Origin: an uncultured Muribaculaceae bacterium | GTDB taxonomy: Bacteria > Bacteroidota > Bacteroidia > Bacteroidales > Muribaculaceae | Length of the DNA: 54,095 bases | Assembly (NCBI GenBank): GCA_910583525.1 | Contig: CAJTXL010000022.1 | Span: forward strand, 1-54,095 | Direction of reading: 5' to 3' | Shown: positions 18,084 to 27,157 of the stretch, in pieces | Position numbering within the stretch: position 1 is the first letter of the stretch | Layout of the letters: every line of letters begins with the position of its first letter | Position numbers and translations under genes: made by a program | Notes under the pieces: generated by a model | Databases searched by the model: none | Told to the model about the DNA's origin: nothing | The model's input: the letters and a program-made list of their open reading frames with translations, nothing else

Positions 18084-18856
18084 GACAGTTCGTTTATTTT
18101 GAATACCGGTCCGTCGCTGCATACGCAACGGTTTCCGCGTGTTGTTTCTTCCACACAGCAGAGGCAGGCGCCGAGGCCGCATGCCATTTTGTTTTCGAGT
18201 GAGAATTCCACGTCCATCTGCAGAATGCCGAGGTCATCATAGAGGAATTTCATCATTTTCAACGGGCCGCATATCTGTATGAGGTCAAATTTTTTATGCT
18301 TGTGCAAGTCGTCTCGGTATACGGGATGGTCGAAAACCAGGCCGTGCACCCCCATGCTTCCATCGTCTGTGCATACTGCCAAATCGGCTACTGACGAAAG
18401 CATGTCGAGCAGTATTTTGTCGGGGGCGGTACGGTCGCCGTAGATAAGTGTGGGGCGCATGCCGGCTTCCGATAGCATTCGGGCCTGATAGTAGAGCGGA
18501 GCCACGCCTACGCCACCTCCGATTAGCAGGACTTTCGTATCCTGTTCGGGTATGGAAAAGCCGTGGCCGAGTGGGGCGATTACGCGAAGCATGTCGCCTT
18601 CTTCGTAGTTGCAGAGGGCATCGCTTCCGCGTCCGAGCGGTTTCACGAGCAGTTCGAGCTTTGTTGCCGTGCGGTTGAAGATTGAGAAAGGACGATTCAG
18701 CAATACGTTGGCTTTGTCCACACCGACTTCGACAAACTGTCCCGGCTGCATTTCAGGCATAGCGGCGCCATCGGTGGTGGAGAGCACGATATGTGCTGTT
18801 CCGTTTGTCATACGGTTTATGGAGTCGCCCCGGAGATTTAGCAGATGTTTTTTCAA
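18077..18856 (-). CDS. pyrK: Dihydroorotate dehydrogenase B, electron-transfer subunit
   Basis: 259 aa. The FAD domain with RPFSIF (about 55-60) and the NAD-binding LLIGGGVGVAPLY (110-122) are followed by the [2Fe-2S] ligands Cys226, Cys231, Cys234 and Cys246, spaced as in PyrK, and then DGPVF. It passes electrons from PyrD's FMN to NAD+. It lies upstream of pyrD and overlaps it, so both subunits are made together. All four ligands are intact. Confidence 0.94.
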   Translation of the reverse strand: MKKHLLNLRGDSINRMTNGTAHIVLSTTDGAAMPEMQPGQFVEVGVDKANVLLNRPFSIFNRTATKLELLVKPLGRGSDALCNYEEGDMLRVIAPLGHGFSIPEQDTKVLLIGGGVGVAPLYYQARMLSEAGMRPTLIYGDRTAPDKILLDMLSSVADLAVCTDDGSMGVHGLVFDHPVYRDDLHKHKKFDLIQICGPLKMMKFLYDDLGILQMDVEFSLENKMACGLGACLCCVEETTRGNRCVCSDGPVFKINELSW

Positions 18857-18874
18857 AACGAAGGTATTTGTAGT

Positions 18875-18903
18875 AAAAAAGGCCGAAGTGTTGAACTTCG
18901 GCC
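18875..18903 (-). terminator. Intrinsic terminator after tRNA-Met
   Basis: Arms 18881-18889 and 18895-18903 (GGCCGAAGT) with a 5-base loop, followed on the minus strand by a T-run (complement of 18875-18880). It ends the tRNA-Met transcript and shields pyrK. Confidence 0.85.
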
Positions 18904-18928
18904 TTAAGCGATGATTGGTTTATCAAGG

Positions 18929-19002
18929 TGGCGGGAACGAGAATTGAACTCGTGACCTCCGGGTTATGAATCCGACGCTCTAACCAACTGAGCTATCCCG
19001 CC
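18929..19002 (-). tRNA. tRNA-Met(CAT), elongator type (tRNA-Ile2 not excluded)
   Basis: Minus-strand cloverleaf: the acceptor GGCGGGA/TCCCGCC pairs fully, with D-arm GCTC/GAGC, anticodon loop TTCATAA and T-arm ACGAG/CTCGT. The anticodon CAT and the perfect position-1 pair exclude the initiator form. Elongator Met is the best call, but an Ile2 tRNA with a modified C34 also has CAT. The top of the anticodon stem shows an A31-C39 mismatch. CCA is not encoded. Confidence 0.85.
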
Positions 19003-19013
19003 GTTTGCGAGTG

Positions 19014-19044
19014 CAAAGTTACTGACATTTTTTAATATTGCAAA
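19014..19044 (-). promoter_or_regulatory. Promoter of tRNA-Met
   Basis: Minus strand: TTTG (19041-19044), 19 bases, TAACTTTG (19014-19021), 11 bases before the tRNA 5' end. This is a textbook Bacteroidota promoter. Confidence 0.85.
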
Positions 19045-19131
19045 ACATTTCGGCAAAATTTTTCGAGGAAACTTTTTGCATTAAAAACAAACATTTGGCA
19101 CTCAGAGCGGTATGCAGCATTGTGGCAGTCT

Positions 19132-20493
19132 TTATATCTCTTGCAAATTTGAGGTGTTGGCCTTGATTTCGTCGTCGGTTACGCTGTAGTTGGCAAGGTC
19201 GCCTGCGAAATAGCGGTCGTACGATGCCATATCGATAAGCCCGTGGCCCGACAAGTTGAAGAGTATCACTTCTTCGCGTCCGGCTTCTTTGGCTTCGAGT
19301 GCTCTGCGGATTGTAGCAGCAATGGCATGGGAGCTTTCAGGCGCCGGGATTATGCCTTCTGTGGCGGCGAATAGGCTTGCGGCTTTGAAGGTTTCGAGCT
19401 GTGGTATGTCGACGGCGTCTATGTAGCCGTCGGCTTTCAGTTTGCTGACAATGGAGCCGGCGCCGTGGTAGCGCAGGCCGCCGGCGTGTATGTTCGACGG
19501 CGAGAAGTCGTGGCCGAGGGTAAGCATCGGTATCAGGGGCGTATATCCGGCTTCGTCGCCAAAGTCATAGCGGAAGGCGCCTCGTGTGAGTTTGGGGCAC
19601 GATTCCGGCTCTGCTGCGATGAATGTGGTTTGACGGCTGCCGTCGAACTTGTGGCGGAGAAATGGAAAGGCTATTCCCGAAAAATTGCTGCCGCCGCCGA
19701 AGCAGGCTATGACTGTGTCGGGATATTCTCCAGCCATCTCCATCTGTTTCTCCGCTTCAAGGCCTATCACGGTCTGGTGCAGCGACACATGGTTGAGTAC
19801 CGAGCCGAGCGTATATTTGCAGTTTGGAGTGGACATTGCCAATTCAACGGCTTCGGATATTGCCGTGCCAAGCGACCCCTGGTAGTTCGGGCGCTCGGTG
19901 AGGATTTTGCGGCCGGCTTTTGTCGACATGCTCGGCGACGCTATGACTTGTGCACCGTAGGTCTGCATGATGGAGCGGCGGTACGGCTTCTGGTGGTAGG
20001 ACACTTTTACCATATATACCGCAAGCTCAAGCCCGAAGTGTTTTGCGGCCAAAGACAGTGCCGCGCCCCATTGCCCGGCGCCTGTCTCGGTCGTGATGTT
20101 TGTTACGCCCTGCTTTTTGCAATAATAGGCCTGGGCGATGGCCGAGTTGAGTTTGTGCGAGCCTACTGGGCTTACGCTTTCGTTCTTAAAATATATGTGA
20201 GCCGGAGTGCCGAGCGCTTTTTCGAGGCCTCTTGCACGCACTAAGGGAGTCGGACGCCATATTTTGTACATTTCGCGCACTTCTTCGGGTATTTCAATCC
20301 ACGCGTCGGTGCTGTTCATCTCCTGTCGGGCGAGTTCTTCGGCGAAAAGAGGGTAGAGGTCTTCAGCGACCATGGGTTTGCCGGTCTGCGGATTGAGCAT
20401 CGGGGCCGGCTTGACGGGCATGTCGGCTACAACATTATACCATTGGGTTGGTATGTCGTTTTCTTGGAGTATGAATTTTTTTGATTGGGGCAT
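19132..20493 (-). CDS. trpB: TrpB2-type tryptophan synthase beta-like protein
   Basis: 453 aa, longer than TrpB1 (~400), as expected for the TrpB2 class. The PLP lysine is in GSHKLNSA (Lys114). TETGAGQWG and the phosphate-binding GGGSNFSG loop follow. It makes tryptophan from serine and indole. TrpB2 usually acts without TrpA and may salvage free indole; no trpA or other trp gene is in the window, which fits. The start is the ATG at 20493. An upstream in-frame ATG exists but would translate through the tRNA-His gene and its terminator. No obvious promoter lies in the 28 bases between that terminator and the start. Confidence 0.92.
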   Translation of the reverse strand: MPQSKKFILQENDIPTQWYNVVADMPVKPAPMLNPQTGKPMVAEDLYPLFAEELARQEMNSTDAWIEIPEEVREMYKIWRPTPLVRARGLEKALGTPAHIYFKNESVSPVGSHKLNSAIAQAYYCKKQGVTNITTETGAGQWGAALSLAAKHFGLELAVYMVKVSYHQKPYRRSIMQTYGAQVIASPSMSTKAGRKILTERPNYQGSLGTAISEAVELAMSTPNCKYTLGSVLNHVSLHQTVIGLEAEKQMEMAGEYPDTVIACFGGGSNFSGIAFPFLRHKFDGSRQTTFIAAEPESCPKLTRGAFRYDFGDEAGYTPLIPMLTLGHDFSPSNIHAGGLRYHGAGSIVSKLKADGYIDAVDIPQLETFKAASLFAATEGIIPAPESSHAIAATIRRALEAKEAGREEVILFNLSGHGLIDMASYDRYFAGDLANYSVTDDEIKANTSNLQEI

Positions 20494-20521
20494 TTTATTC
20501 GGTGAGATAAGGATATTTGAT

Positions 20522-20553
20522 AAAAAAGCGGCAGACTTGTGATAGCCTGCCGC
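20522..20553 (-). terminator. Terminator between tRNA-His and trpB2
   Basis: Arms 20528-20534 and 20547-20553 (GCGGCAG), 12-base loop, then a six-base T-run on the minus strand. It lies 9 bases past the tRNA-His 3' end and 29 bases before the trpB2 start codon. Confidence 0.82.
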
Positions 20554-20561
20554 CGCTGTCG

Positions 20562-20636
<75 letters not shown>

Positions 20637-20652
20637 ATTTCTAAAGGCACTG

Positions 20653-20683
20653 CAAAGGTACGCACTTTTTTTGAATGTGCAAG
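20653..20683 (-). promoter_or_regulatory. Promoter of tRNA-His
   Basis: Minus strand: CTTG (20680-20683) as a near -33 box, 19 bases, TACCTTTG (20653-20660) as -7. The tRNA begins 16 bases downstream. Confidence 0.7.
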
Positions 20684-20711
20684 CGTTTGTAGAGATTTTT
20701 TTCGGGAAAAA

Positions 20712-21419
20712 TCACAATTTGCCGTCGTCGTGGAATGAATAATAGTTGTTGTGGCCTATTATCAGGTGGTCGAGGACACGCATGTCGAATAATTCCGCGG
20801 CTTTGGCTATGCGCTCCGTCAGTGCTATGTCTTGAGGGCTTGTCTCGAGCGCTCCCGACGGGTGGTTGTGAAACAGCATCATGGAGCCGGCATTGCTGAT
20901 AAGGGCTTCGCGTATTATTATTTTGGGGTCTACGGCAGTGTATGACAGGCCGCCTTGGCCGACGCGGAATTCACGCAAGGGCTTTAGGTTGCGTTTTAGA
21001 AGCAATACCCAGAACTCCTCGTGGTCGAGGTTGAACAGATGGCTGTTCATATAGTCGTAGGCGGCTTTTGAACTTGTAATGGCCTGTTCGGATATTTTTA
21101 CGCTCTCTGCCGCTGCCCTCACGCCGAGTTCCAGCCCGGCGAGCAGGGTGAGAGCCTTGGCCGGACCTATGCCTTTGTAGCGTTGCATGAACTCGTGGGC
21201 GCTCATGTTCGACACCCGGCTTATGTGTCCTTTGTTGTCGTCGAGTATTTCACGGCACATTTCCATTACGCCCTTGCCTTTAATGCCTGTGCCGAAGAGT
21301 ATTGCCATCAGTTCTATGTCGGAGAGGGCTTTCATGCCCATCGAAAGAGCTTTTTCGCGTGGACGTTGGTCATCGGGGATGTCGGCAATCAGTCCAATGC
21401 CTTTGTTGTCGTTGTTCAT
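20712..21419 (-). CDS. radC: RadC family protein (JAB/MPN domain)
   Basis: 235 aa, full length. A helix-hairpin-helix-like N-terminus with YKGIGPAKAL (81-90) is followed by the JAB1/MPN metalloprotease-like domain. Its metal motif is intact: His184 and His186 in HNHPSG and Asp197. RadC was once named as a repair protein, but its true activity is unsettled. It is the last gene of the EamA-DUF4250-pcrA-nspC-GT2-radC operon. Its start overlaps the glycosyltransferase stop by 4 bases (ATGA). Confidence 0.92.
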   Translation of the reverse strand: MNNDNKGIGLIADIPDDQRPREKALSMGMKALSDIELMAILFGTGIKGKGVMEMCREILDDNKGHISRVSNMSAHEFMQRYKGIGPAKALTLLAGLELGVRAAAESVKISEQAITSSKAAYDYMNSHLFNLDHEEFWVLLLKRNLKPLREFRVGQGGLSYTAVDPKIIIREALISNAGSMMLFHNHPSGALETSPQDIALTERIAKAAELFDMRVLDHLIIGHNNYYSFHDDGKL

Positions 21420-22429
21420 TTGCCTTTGCGTATGGCTATTTCTTCGTCGATGTTGCGACCTCGGCGGAGTATTATTTTTGTGAAGAACGCTTTGATGAAG
21501 CCAATGCCGTATCCTCCGAGCTGTATTATTGCGGCAGGGATTGAAAGCAGTGCTATTTTAAGCGATTTTGTCGTGAAGAGGGCGAAGCTGAAAACGGCCA
21601 GGAAGTAGATGCCCAAGGGCAGCAGCCACCATGGCGACACGAAAATGCCGAGAAGGAGCAGGGCGAGCATACCGAGGACGAATGCAGCCGGAAGAAGGTG
21701 CACGGTTTTTAGCGAGTCGGGGTAGAGCAGCCTGAGTGTTATGCGCGACATGCCGAATACGTAGACCTGTCGGAAGAAACGCCTGAAATCTACGCGTCTT
21801 TTGTGCCAAACGTATGCCGGACGGACAAGACCGATGCTGAAGCCGGCATGCCGTATCCGTGTGCTCATGTCGATGTCTTCTGAAAACATTTCGCGGAAAC
21901 CGCCCACTGTGTCGTATACTTTGCGGCTATAGCCCATGTTGAACGTACGAGGGGTGAATTTTTCGAGACTGAACTTGCCGCCGCGTATCCCACCGGTGGT
22001 GAGGAACGATGTCATCGAATAATTTATGGCTTTTTGTGTGTCGGAGAAAGACGCGTGGGCGGCGTCGGGCCCCCCGAAACAATCGAGCGGTCTGGCTTTG
22101 AGTTCTTTGGCAAGTGTGGCGAAATACCCTTCGGGTATCACGCAATCGGAGTCGAAGAAGATGAAATATTGCCCGTCGGCATGCTCAAGGCCGTAGTTGC
22201 GTGCTATTGAACGCCCTTCGTTTTCTTTGAAAAAATATTGGGCGTTCAGGCCTTGGCGGCGGTATTTTTCGACGATGTCGCGGCAGGGTACGGTAGAACC
22301 GTCTTCAACGATAATCAGCTCGAAGTCTTTAGAGGTCTGTGCTGTCAGGCTTGCGCAGAGGTCTTCGACTTCGGCCGGCCTGTTGTATACCGGCACGATT
22401 ACTGAAAATGCGGGCTTGGAGTTGTCCAT
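21416..22429 (-). CDS. Family 2 glycosyltransferase, membrane-anchored
   Basis: 337 aa. GT-A fold with the opening VIVPVYNRP (about 10-18), the nucleotide-sugar region ELIIVEDGS and the metal-binding DSDC in FFDSDCVIP (near residue 94). The last ~100 residues hold two or three hydrophobic helices, so it acts at the inner face of the cytoplasmic membrane. The donor and acceptor cannot be told. The start shares one base with the nspC stop. Confidence 0.88.
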   Translation of the reverse strand: MDNSKPAFSVIVPVYNRPAEVEDLCASLTAQTSKDFELIIVEDGSTVPCRDIVEKYRRQGLNAQYFFKENEGRSIARNYGLEHADGQYFIFFDSDCVIPEGYFATLAKELKARPLDCFGGPDAAHASFSDTQKAINYSMTSFLTTGGIRGGKFSLEKFTPRTFNMGYSRKVYDTVGGFREMFSEDIDMSTRIRHAGFSIGLVRPAYVWHKRRVDFRRFFRQVYVFGMSRITLRLLYPDSLKTVHLLPAAFVLGMLALLLLGIFVSPWWLLPLGIYFLAVFSFALFTTKSLKIALLSIPAAIIQLGGYGIGFIKAFFTKIILRRGRNIDEEIAIRKGK

Positions 22430-23562
22430 CAGCTCATACGGTTTTTATAGTCGTTGTAGTCGAAGCGTCGCAGATATTCACATTCGCCGTTGCTGTGTTG
22501 CAGCACGATGTCGGGATGCTGTATGCCGTTGAACATCGTGGTCTTTACGGTGGTGTAGTGGTTCATGTCGCGCAGCGTCAGCCTGTCACCGGGTTTGGGA
22601 GTCTTGGCGAAATAGTAATCGCCTTTGAAGTCGCCGCTGAGGCATGAGTTTCCACCGAGGCGGTATGCCGTGCCGTCGGACAGCTCTTTTGCGACACATT
22701 CGCTTACCTCGGGCAGATATGGCATTTCGAGTGTGTCGGGCATGTGGCAGGCGAATGATACGTCGAGGATGGCTGTGGGTATGCCTCTGTCGTTGACAAC
22801 GTCCACTACCGAACTTACCAAATCACCTGTTTGCCATGTGAACGCGCTCCCCGGTTCAAGAATTACTTTCAGGTTTGGGTGGCGCGAGCGGAACGCTTTT
22901 ATGAGGTTTATCAGGTGTTCGGTATCATAGCCTCTGCGCGTCATCAGATGTCCGCCGCCCATGTTAAGCCATTTGAGCCGTGGCAACAGATGGCCGAAGT
23001 CGCGTTCGACGGCATTGAGCACTTTTTCGAGGTCGTGCGAGTCAGATTCGCAAAGCGCATGGAAATGAAGCCCTTCGACCGTATCCGGCAGACCATCGGC
23101 AAGTTCTTCGATGCCGACACCGAAGCGTGAGCCCGGCAAAGCCGGATTATATAGGTCTGTATCGATTACCGAACAGCGCGGATTGATGCGCAGCCCTACC
23201 GACACGCCGCCGCGACGGGCTTTGTCGCCGTAGCGTTCGAGCTGGCCGAGCGAGTTGAATGTTATGTGAGAGCTGTGTTTTATGAATGTGTCGATGTTGG
23301 CGTCGGTATATGCCGGGGTATAGCTGTGGATTTCGCCTCCGAGGGTCTCTGCTCCAAGAAGAAGCTCGTTTACGGAGCTTGCCGTGCAGTTGCGACAGTA
23401 TTCTTTTATTATAGGAAATGTACGCCAAAGCGCATTGGCCTTGAAAGCCATGATTATCTCGGCGCCGCTGCGTTCGGCAACGTCGCTTATCAGGCGGAGA
23501 TTGGCTCGCAGGCGGTCTTCGTATACTATGAAGAACGGTGTATGTAGTTTGTCGGATGTCAT
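22429..23562 (-). CDS. nspC: Carboxynorspermidine decarboxylase
   Basis: 377 aa, fold III PLP decarboxylase of the alanine-racemase/ODC class. The PLP lysine is Lys41 in MAFKANA. HFHALCES, MGGGHLMT and the C-terminal GNSCLSGD region with its catalytic cysteine match NspC. It converts carboxynorspermidine or carboxyspermidine to norspermidine or spermidine, the polyamine route used by Bacteroidota. Its partner, carboxyspermidine dehydrogenase, is not in the window. It lies 2 bases after the pcrA stop. Confidence 0.93.
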   Translation of the reverse strand: MTSDKLHTPFFIVYEDRLRANLRLISDVAERSGAEIIMAFKANALWRTFPIIKEYCRNCTASSVNELLLGAETLGGEIHSYTPAYTDANIDTFIKHSSHITFNSLGQLERYGDKARRGGVSVGLRINPRCSVIDTDLYNPALPGSRFGVGIEELADGLPDTVEGLHFHALCESDSHDLEKVLNAVERDFGHLLPRLKWLNMGGGHLMTRRGYDTEHLINLIKAFRSRHPNLKVILEPGSAFTWQTGDLVSSVVDVVNDRGIPTAILDVSFACHMPDTLEMPYLPEVSECVAKELSDGTAYRLGGNSCLSGDFKGDYYFAKTPKPGDRLTLRDMNHYTTVKTTMFNGIQHPDIVLQHSNGECEYLRRFDYNDYKNRMS

Positions 23563-23564
23563 TG

Positions 23565-25880
23565 TCAGGATAGTATTTTGAAGCGTGCGAATTTGAGTAG
23601 CAAGGTGCGCTGTGAGCCGTCGGCCGAGAATTCGACCGTTATTCGGTCGTCGGCACGCGAGGTGTCGATTTGTCTTATTGTGCCGTAGCCGAATGTCGGA
23701 TGTTCAATCCGTTGGCCTTCGGCAAGCTCTGCGGCGCTGTGGGTGGAGTGCCCCTCGGGAGAGACAGGTGCCGGCGCTTTTGGCTTTGGTTCAGTTCTGA
23801 CAGGCGCTTGTATCGCGTCATGCTGTTTTTGTTTGGGTGTGTCGTCCTCGAAACTGAACGACAACCCCGAGTTGGTTTTCCGCGGAGTGCCAAGCGTGGA
23901 GCCTGTCATCATTCTGAGGTAGCGCGGACTTATGTCGCGCAGGAAACGGGAAGGGAATACCTGCACCGTTTTTCCGTTTATGGTGCGCTGACGTGCGTAG
24001 GACACCATGCAGAAGCGTTTGGCACGAGTGATGGCAACATACATAAGACGTCGCTCCTCCTCGATTTCAGATGCGCTGTGCATGCTCAGGGCCGACGGCA
24101 GCAGTTCTTCTTCGACACCTACTATACATACGCCGCCGAACTCCAGTCCCTTGGCCGAGTGGATGGTCATGAGCGTTATGCAGTCGCCGTCGTTGGTTTT
24201 GGTGTCCTGGTCGGTAAGGAGTGACACCTCTGCAAGGAACTGCGACATACCGCAGGCTTCTTCGCCGCCGGTTTCTCGTGCCACATCGACGAAATTGTCG
24301 ACCGCATTGAGCAATTCGAGCACGTTTTCGCGCTTGGACACATTCTCTGGCGTCTCAGATGTCATGTATTCCTGTATAAGCCCTGTCGAACTTATTATGT
24401 GCCTTGCAAGTTCGGCGGCATTTTCTCCATCGGCGTTTTTGCGCACGCATCCGTCAATCAAGGCCGCGAATGCCTGTAGCTTGGCTGCGGTGCCCTTGTT
24501 CACATCGAGCCCGTAGAGAACAGGGTCGCCGAGCACACGGTACATGCTTACTCCCGATGAAATTGCCGCTGCGAGCACTTTTTTTACCGTAGTCTCTCCT
24601 ATGCCCCGTTTGGGTGTGTTTATCACTCGCCTGAAAGCCTCGTCGTCGTCAGGGTTGACAGCGAGACGGAAGTAGCAGACGGCATCTTTCACTTCTTTGC
24701 GTTGGTAGAATGCCAGTCCGCCGTATATGCGGTATGGGATATTGCGGTTGCGTAGAGCCTCTTCGAGTACGCGCGATTGGGCGTTTGTGCGGTAGAGCAC
24801 TGCGAAGTCGTTGAGCGGCATATGTGTGCTCATCCTTATTCGCGATATGCGGTTGGCGACTATGTACGCTTCTTCGTAGTCGTTGTAGCACTGCACGACT
24901 TCGATTTTTTCGCCCTCTTCTTTGTTAGAGAAGACTTCTTTGGGTATCTGCTCCTTGTTGGCGGCAATCAGAGTGTTGGCGGCTCCGATTATGTTGCGTG
25001 TGGAGCGGTAGTTCTCCTCGAGTTTGAACGTCCGCAAAGCCGGGAATGACTTTTTCAAATCCAGTATGTTGCGTATGTTGGCGCCGCGGAACGAATAGAT
25101 GCTTTGCGCATCATCGCCTACAACGCACAGGTTCTGTGAGGCTCCGGCGAGGAGACGGACAATAACGTGCTGGGCGAAGTTGGTGTCTTGGTACTCATCT
25201 ACGAGTATATAGGAGAAGCGTCTGCGAAGCTCTTCGAGTACGTCGGGATTGTCGCGAAGCAGCACGTCGGTGTAATACAGCAGGTCGTCGAAGTCCATCG
25301 CTCCGGCAATGCGGCAGCGGTCACGGTAGATTTTGAAAATGCGTGCAGTTTCCGGGCGTCCGGCGTCTTTGTCGGCGCGTATTATGTCGGGGTCTGCCGC
25401 ATAGTCTTCGGGTGAGAAGAGGTTGTTCTTGGCGTTCGATATGTCGGAGAGTATTACGCCGGGACGATATACTTTATCATCTAATTTAAGCTCACGTATT
25501 ATGCTTTTTATGAGCGATTTTGTGTCGGAAGTGTCGTATATGGTGAAGTTGCTGTCAAAACCTATTCTGTCGGCGTGTATACGCAGTATGCGCGAAAAAA
25601 TGGAGTGGAACGTTCCCATCCACAGTTTCGCCGCCGTTTCTTCGCCGGTGAGGGCACATATGCGCTCGCGCATCTCTTTGGCGGCTTTGTTGGTGAAAGT
25701 GAGCGCCAGGATGTTTCGCGGAGAATGCCCGTTTTCAAGCAGATGCACTATCTTGTATGTCAGTACACGCGTTTTGCCCGAGCCGGCGCCGGCTATGACG
25801 AGTTCGGGGCCGCCGAGGTATTCTACGGCGGCGCGTTGGGCTTCGTTGAGTTTGTAGAGATAGTTTTCGCCGTCGTTCAT
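23565..25880 (-). CDS. pcrA: UvrD/PcrA-type DNA helicase
   Basis: 771 aa, superfamily 1A 3'-5' helicase. Walker A GAGSGKT (31-37), motif Ia TFTNKAAKEM, motif II VDEYQDTN, motif III GDDAQSIYSFRGA, motif IV YRTNAQSR, motif V TIHSAKGLEF and motif VI YVAITRAK are all present. The C-terminal ~70 residues carry the Tudor-like domain (HPTFGYGTI) used by PcrA/UvrD to bind RNA polymerase. Roles: nucleotide-excision repair, mismatch repair and clearing stalled polymerase. The ATG overlaps the DUF4250 stop by 4 bases. PcrA and UvrD cannot be told apart from sequence alone. Confidence 0.95.
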   Translation of the reverse strand: MNDGENYLYKLNEAQRAAVEYLGGPELVIAGAGSGKTRVLTYKIVHLLENGHSPRNILALTFTNKAAKEMRERICALTGEETAAKLWMGTFHSIFSRILRIHADRIGFDSNFTIYDTSDTKSLIKSIIRELKLDDKVYRPGVILSDISNAKNNLFSPEDYAADPDIIRADKDAGRPETARIFKIYRDRCRIAGAMDFDDLLYYTDVLLRDNPDVLEELRRRFSYILVDEYQDTNFAQHVIVRLLAGASQNLCVVGDDAQSIYSFRGANIRNILDLKKSFPALRTFKLEENYRSTRNIIGAANTLIAANKEQIPKEVFSNKEEGEKIEVVQCYNDYEEAYIVANRISRIRMSTHMPLNDFAVLYRTNAQSRVLEEALRNRNIPYRIYGGLAFYQRKEVKDAVCYFRLAVNPDDDEAFRRVINTPKRGIGETTVKKVLAAAISSGVSMYRVLGDPVLYGLDVNKGTAAKLQAFAALIDGCVRKNADGENAAELARHIISSTGLIQEYMTSETPENVSKRENVLELLNAVDNFVDVARETGGEEACGMSQFLAEVSLLTDQDTKTNDGDCITLMTIHSAKGLEFGGVCIVGVEEELLPSALSMHSASEIEEERRLMYVAITRAKRFCMVSYARQRTINGKTVQVFPSRFLRDISPRYLRMMTGSTLGTPRKTNSGLSFSFEDDTPKQKQHDAIQAPVRTEPKPKAPAPVSPEGHSTHSAAELAEGQRIEHPTFGYGTIRQIDTSRADDRITVEFSADGSQRTLLLKFARFKILS

Positions 25881-26056
25881 CTGAACTGGTTGATTTGTGG
25901 CATGTATTCGAACCCGGCGTCGGCGAGAGTCTTGACAAGGGTTTCTTTATCGACATCCATGTTGCGGCACAGCTCGTCGAGCGAAGCGTATGTGTCGCGT
26001 AGTTTCATGTTTACGGCGCTGAGCAGCATGAAAGGGTCGTGGGGCAGTTCGTCCAT
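25877..26056 (-). CDS. DUF4250 small protein
   Basis: 59 aa, starting M-D-E-L-P-H-D-P-F-M-L-L-S and ending N-Q-F-R. LPxDPxMLLSxVNxKLRDxYxSLDELC followed by a helix-turn-helix-like stretch (DVDKETLVKTLADAGFEY) and the NQF end is the DUF4250 pattern. The second half looks like a small winged or HTH unit, so a regulatory or DNA-associated role is possible but unproven. The stop overlaps the pcrA start as ATGA, and the gene lies 25 bases after the EamA gene. It is easy to miss because it is under 60 codons. Overlap and family pattern together make it a real gene. Confidence 0.85.
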   Translation of the reverse strand: MDELPHDPFMLLSAVNMKLRDTYASLDELCRNMDVDKETLVKTLADAGFEYMPQINQFR

Positions 26057-26081
26057 AGTCGTGTGGTTGCGGTCGGCTTTC

Positions 26082-27014
26082 TTATCTGAAATGCCGCTCC
26101 AGGATTTTGTTTATGTTGTCTCCGGCCCATAGCCCACCGATGATAAGGGCTATGCCTATGTATCCTATGGTGTTGACGTGCTCGCCAAGCACTATCGCCG
26201 AAACGACCAATGTCACTATCGATTGGAAATACATGTAATTGTTGGCCTTTACGGCACCGAGCTGTTTGACCGACAGTGCCCAAAGGACGTATGCTACCGT
26301 AGAGGCGCCGAGGCCGAGGAAGAGCAGATTGCCGAAGACTTCGGGGCGTCCCATCACTTCGAGCGGATTGACATTGCCGTGTTCAAATATGAGGAACGGA
26401 ATGGCCGTCAGAATGCCGTAGAAGAATGTCTTACGGGTTATGAACCACACATCATAGTTGGCATTCAGCCGTCGGAGTATGAGCGAGTAGAATGCCCAGC
26501 TGAAAGCCGCGGCTATCGACAGAAAGTCGCCGAAAGGCCTTACTTCGAGCGATGAGGAACTGTTGAAGACTACGCAAGCCACGCCGAGGATGGCTATTGC
26601 GGAGCCGACCCAGGTGCCTGCGCCGAGACGTTCGGTCTTATAGACCAGACCGACGAGCATTGCCGTGATAAGGGGTGACAAAGAGGTAAGCAGCGATACG
26701 TTTGTCGTAAGGGTATATTCGAGGGCGGTGTTTTCGGCAATGAAATAAAGCGAGCCGGCGAGCAGTCCGCACAGCGCGAACATGCCTTCTTCGCGCCAGT
26801 TCGAGGCCCATAGCCTGCGGTGGCTTATTAATACCACCAAGATATATGCAAGCACAAAGCGGCACACATAAATCTGCACCGGGCCGAGACCGTTCTCAAG
26901 CAATACTTTCGATGAAACGAAAGAATAACCCCACATCGACACTGTGATAAGTGCGGCGATGTGTCCCAGCAAAGTGCCACCAGGCATTCTGCCATGTTTC
27001 GACGGTGTGCTCAT
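26082..27014 (-). CDS. EamA/DMT-family membrane transporter
   Basis: 310 aa, ten predicted transmembrane helices in two EamA repeats (about 14-145 and 160-300), the drug/metabolite transporter layout. Typical marks are LALEYT-like ENTALEYTLTTNVSLLTSLSPL in repeat 1 and an LGASTVAYVLWALSVKQLGA stretch in repeat 2. Substrates of such proteins range from amino acids to nucleotides; none can be assigned. It heads the operon that includes DUF4250, pcrA, nspC, GT2 and radC and has a clear promoter. Confidence 0.9.
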   Translation of the reverse strand: MSTPSKHGRMPGGTLLGHIAALITVSMWGYSFVSSKVLLENGLGPVQIYVCRFVLAYILVVLISHRRLWASNWREEGMFALCGLLAGSLYFIAENTALEYTLTTNVSLLTSLSPLITAMLVGLVYKTERLGAGTWVGSAIAILGVACVVFNSSSSLEVRPFGDFLSIAAAFSWAFYSLILRRLNANYDVWFITRKTFFYGILTAIPFLIFEHGNVNPLEVMGRPEVFGNLLFLGLGASTVAYVLWALSVKQLGAVKANNYMYFQSIVTLVVSAIVLGEHVNTIGYIGIALIIGGLWAGDNINKILERHFR

Positions 27015-27041
27015 AAAAGGTGCATTTGTATGTTTGTCTCA

Positions 27042-27074
27042 CAAAATTAGTTAATTTTCGCGACATCCACCAAA
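27042..27074 (-). promoter_or_regulatory. Promoter of the EamA-DUF4250-pcrA-nspC-GT2-radC operon
   Basis: Minus strand: TTTG (27071-27074), 21-base spacer, TAATTTTG (27042-27049). It lies 28 bases before the EamA start and back to back with the ompA leader. Confidence 0.75.
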
Positions 27075-27157
27075 CTAATTGCTAATTTTGAACGTCTAAA
27101 AGACATGATATTCCCACCTCGGAAATGCAAATTATTCTAACATAAACACATACAACG

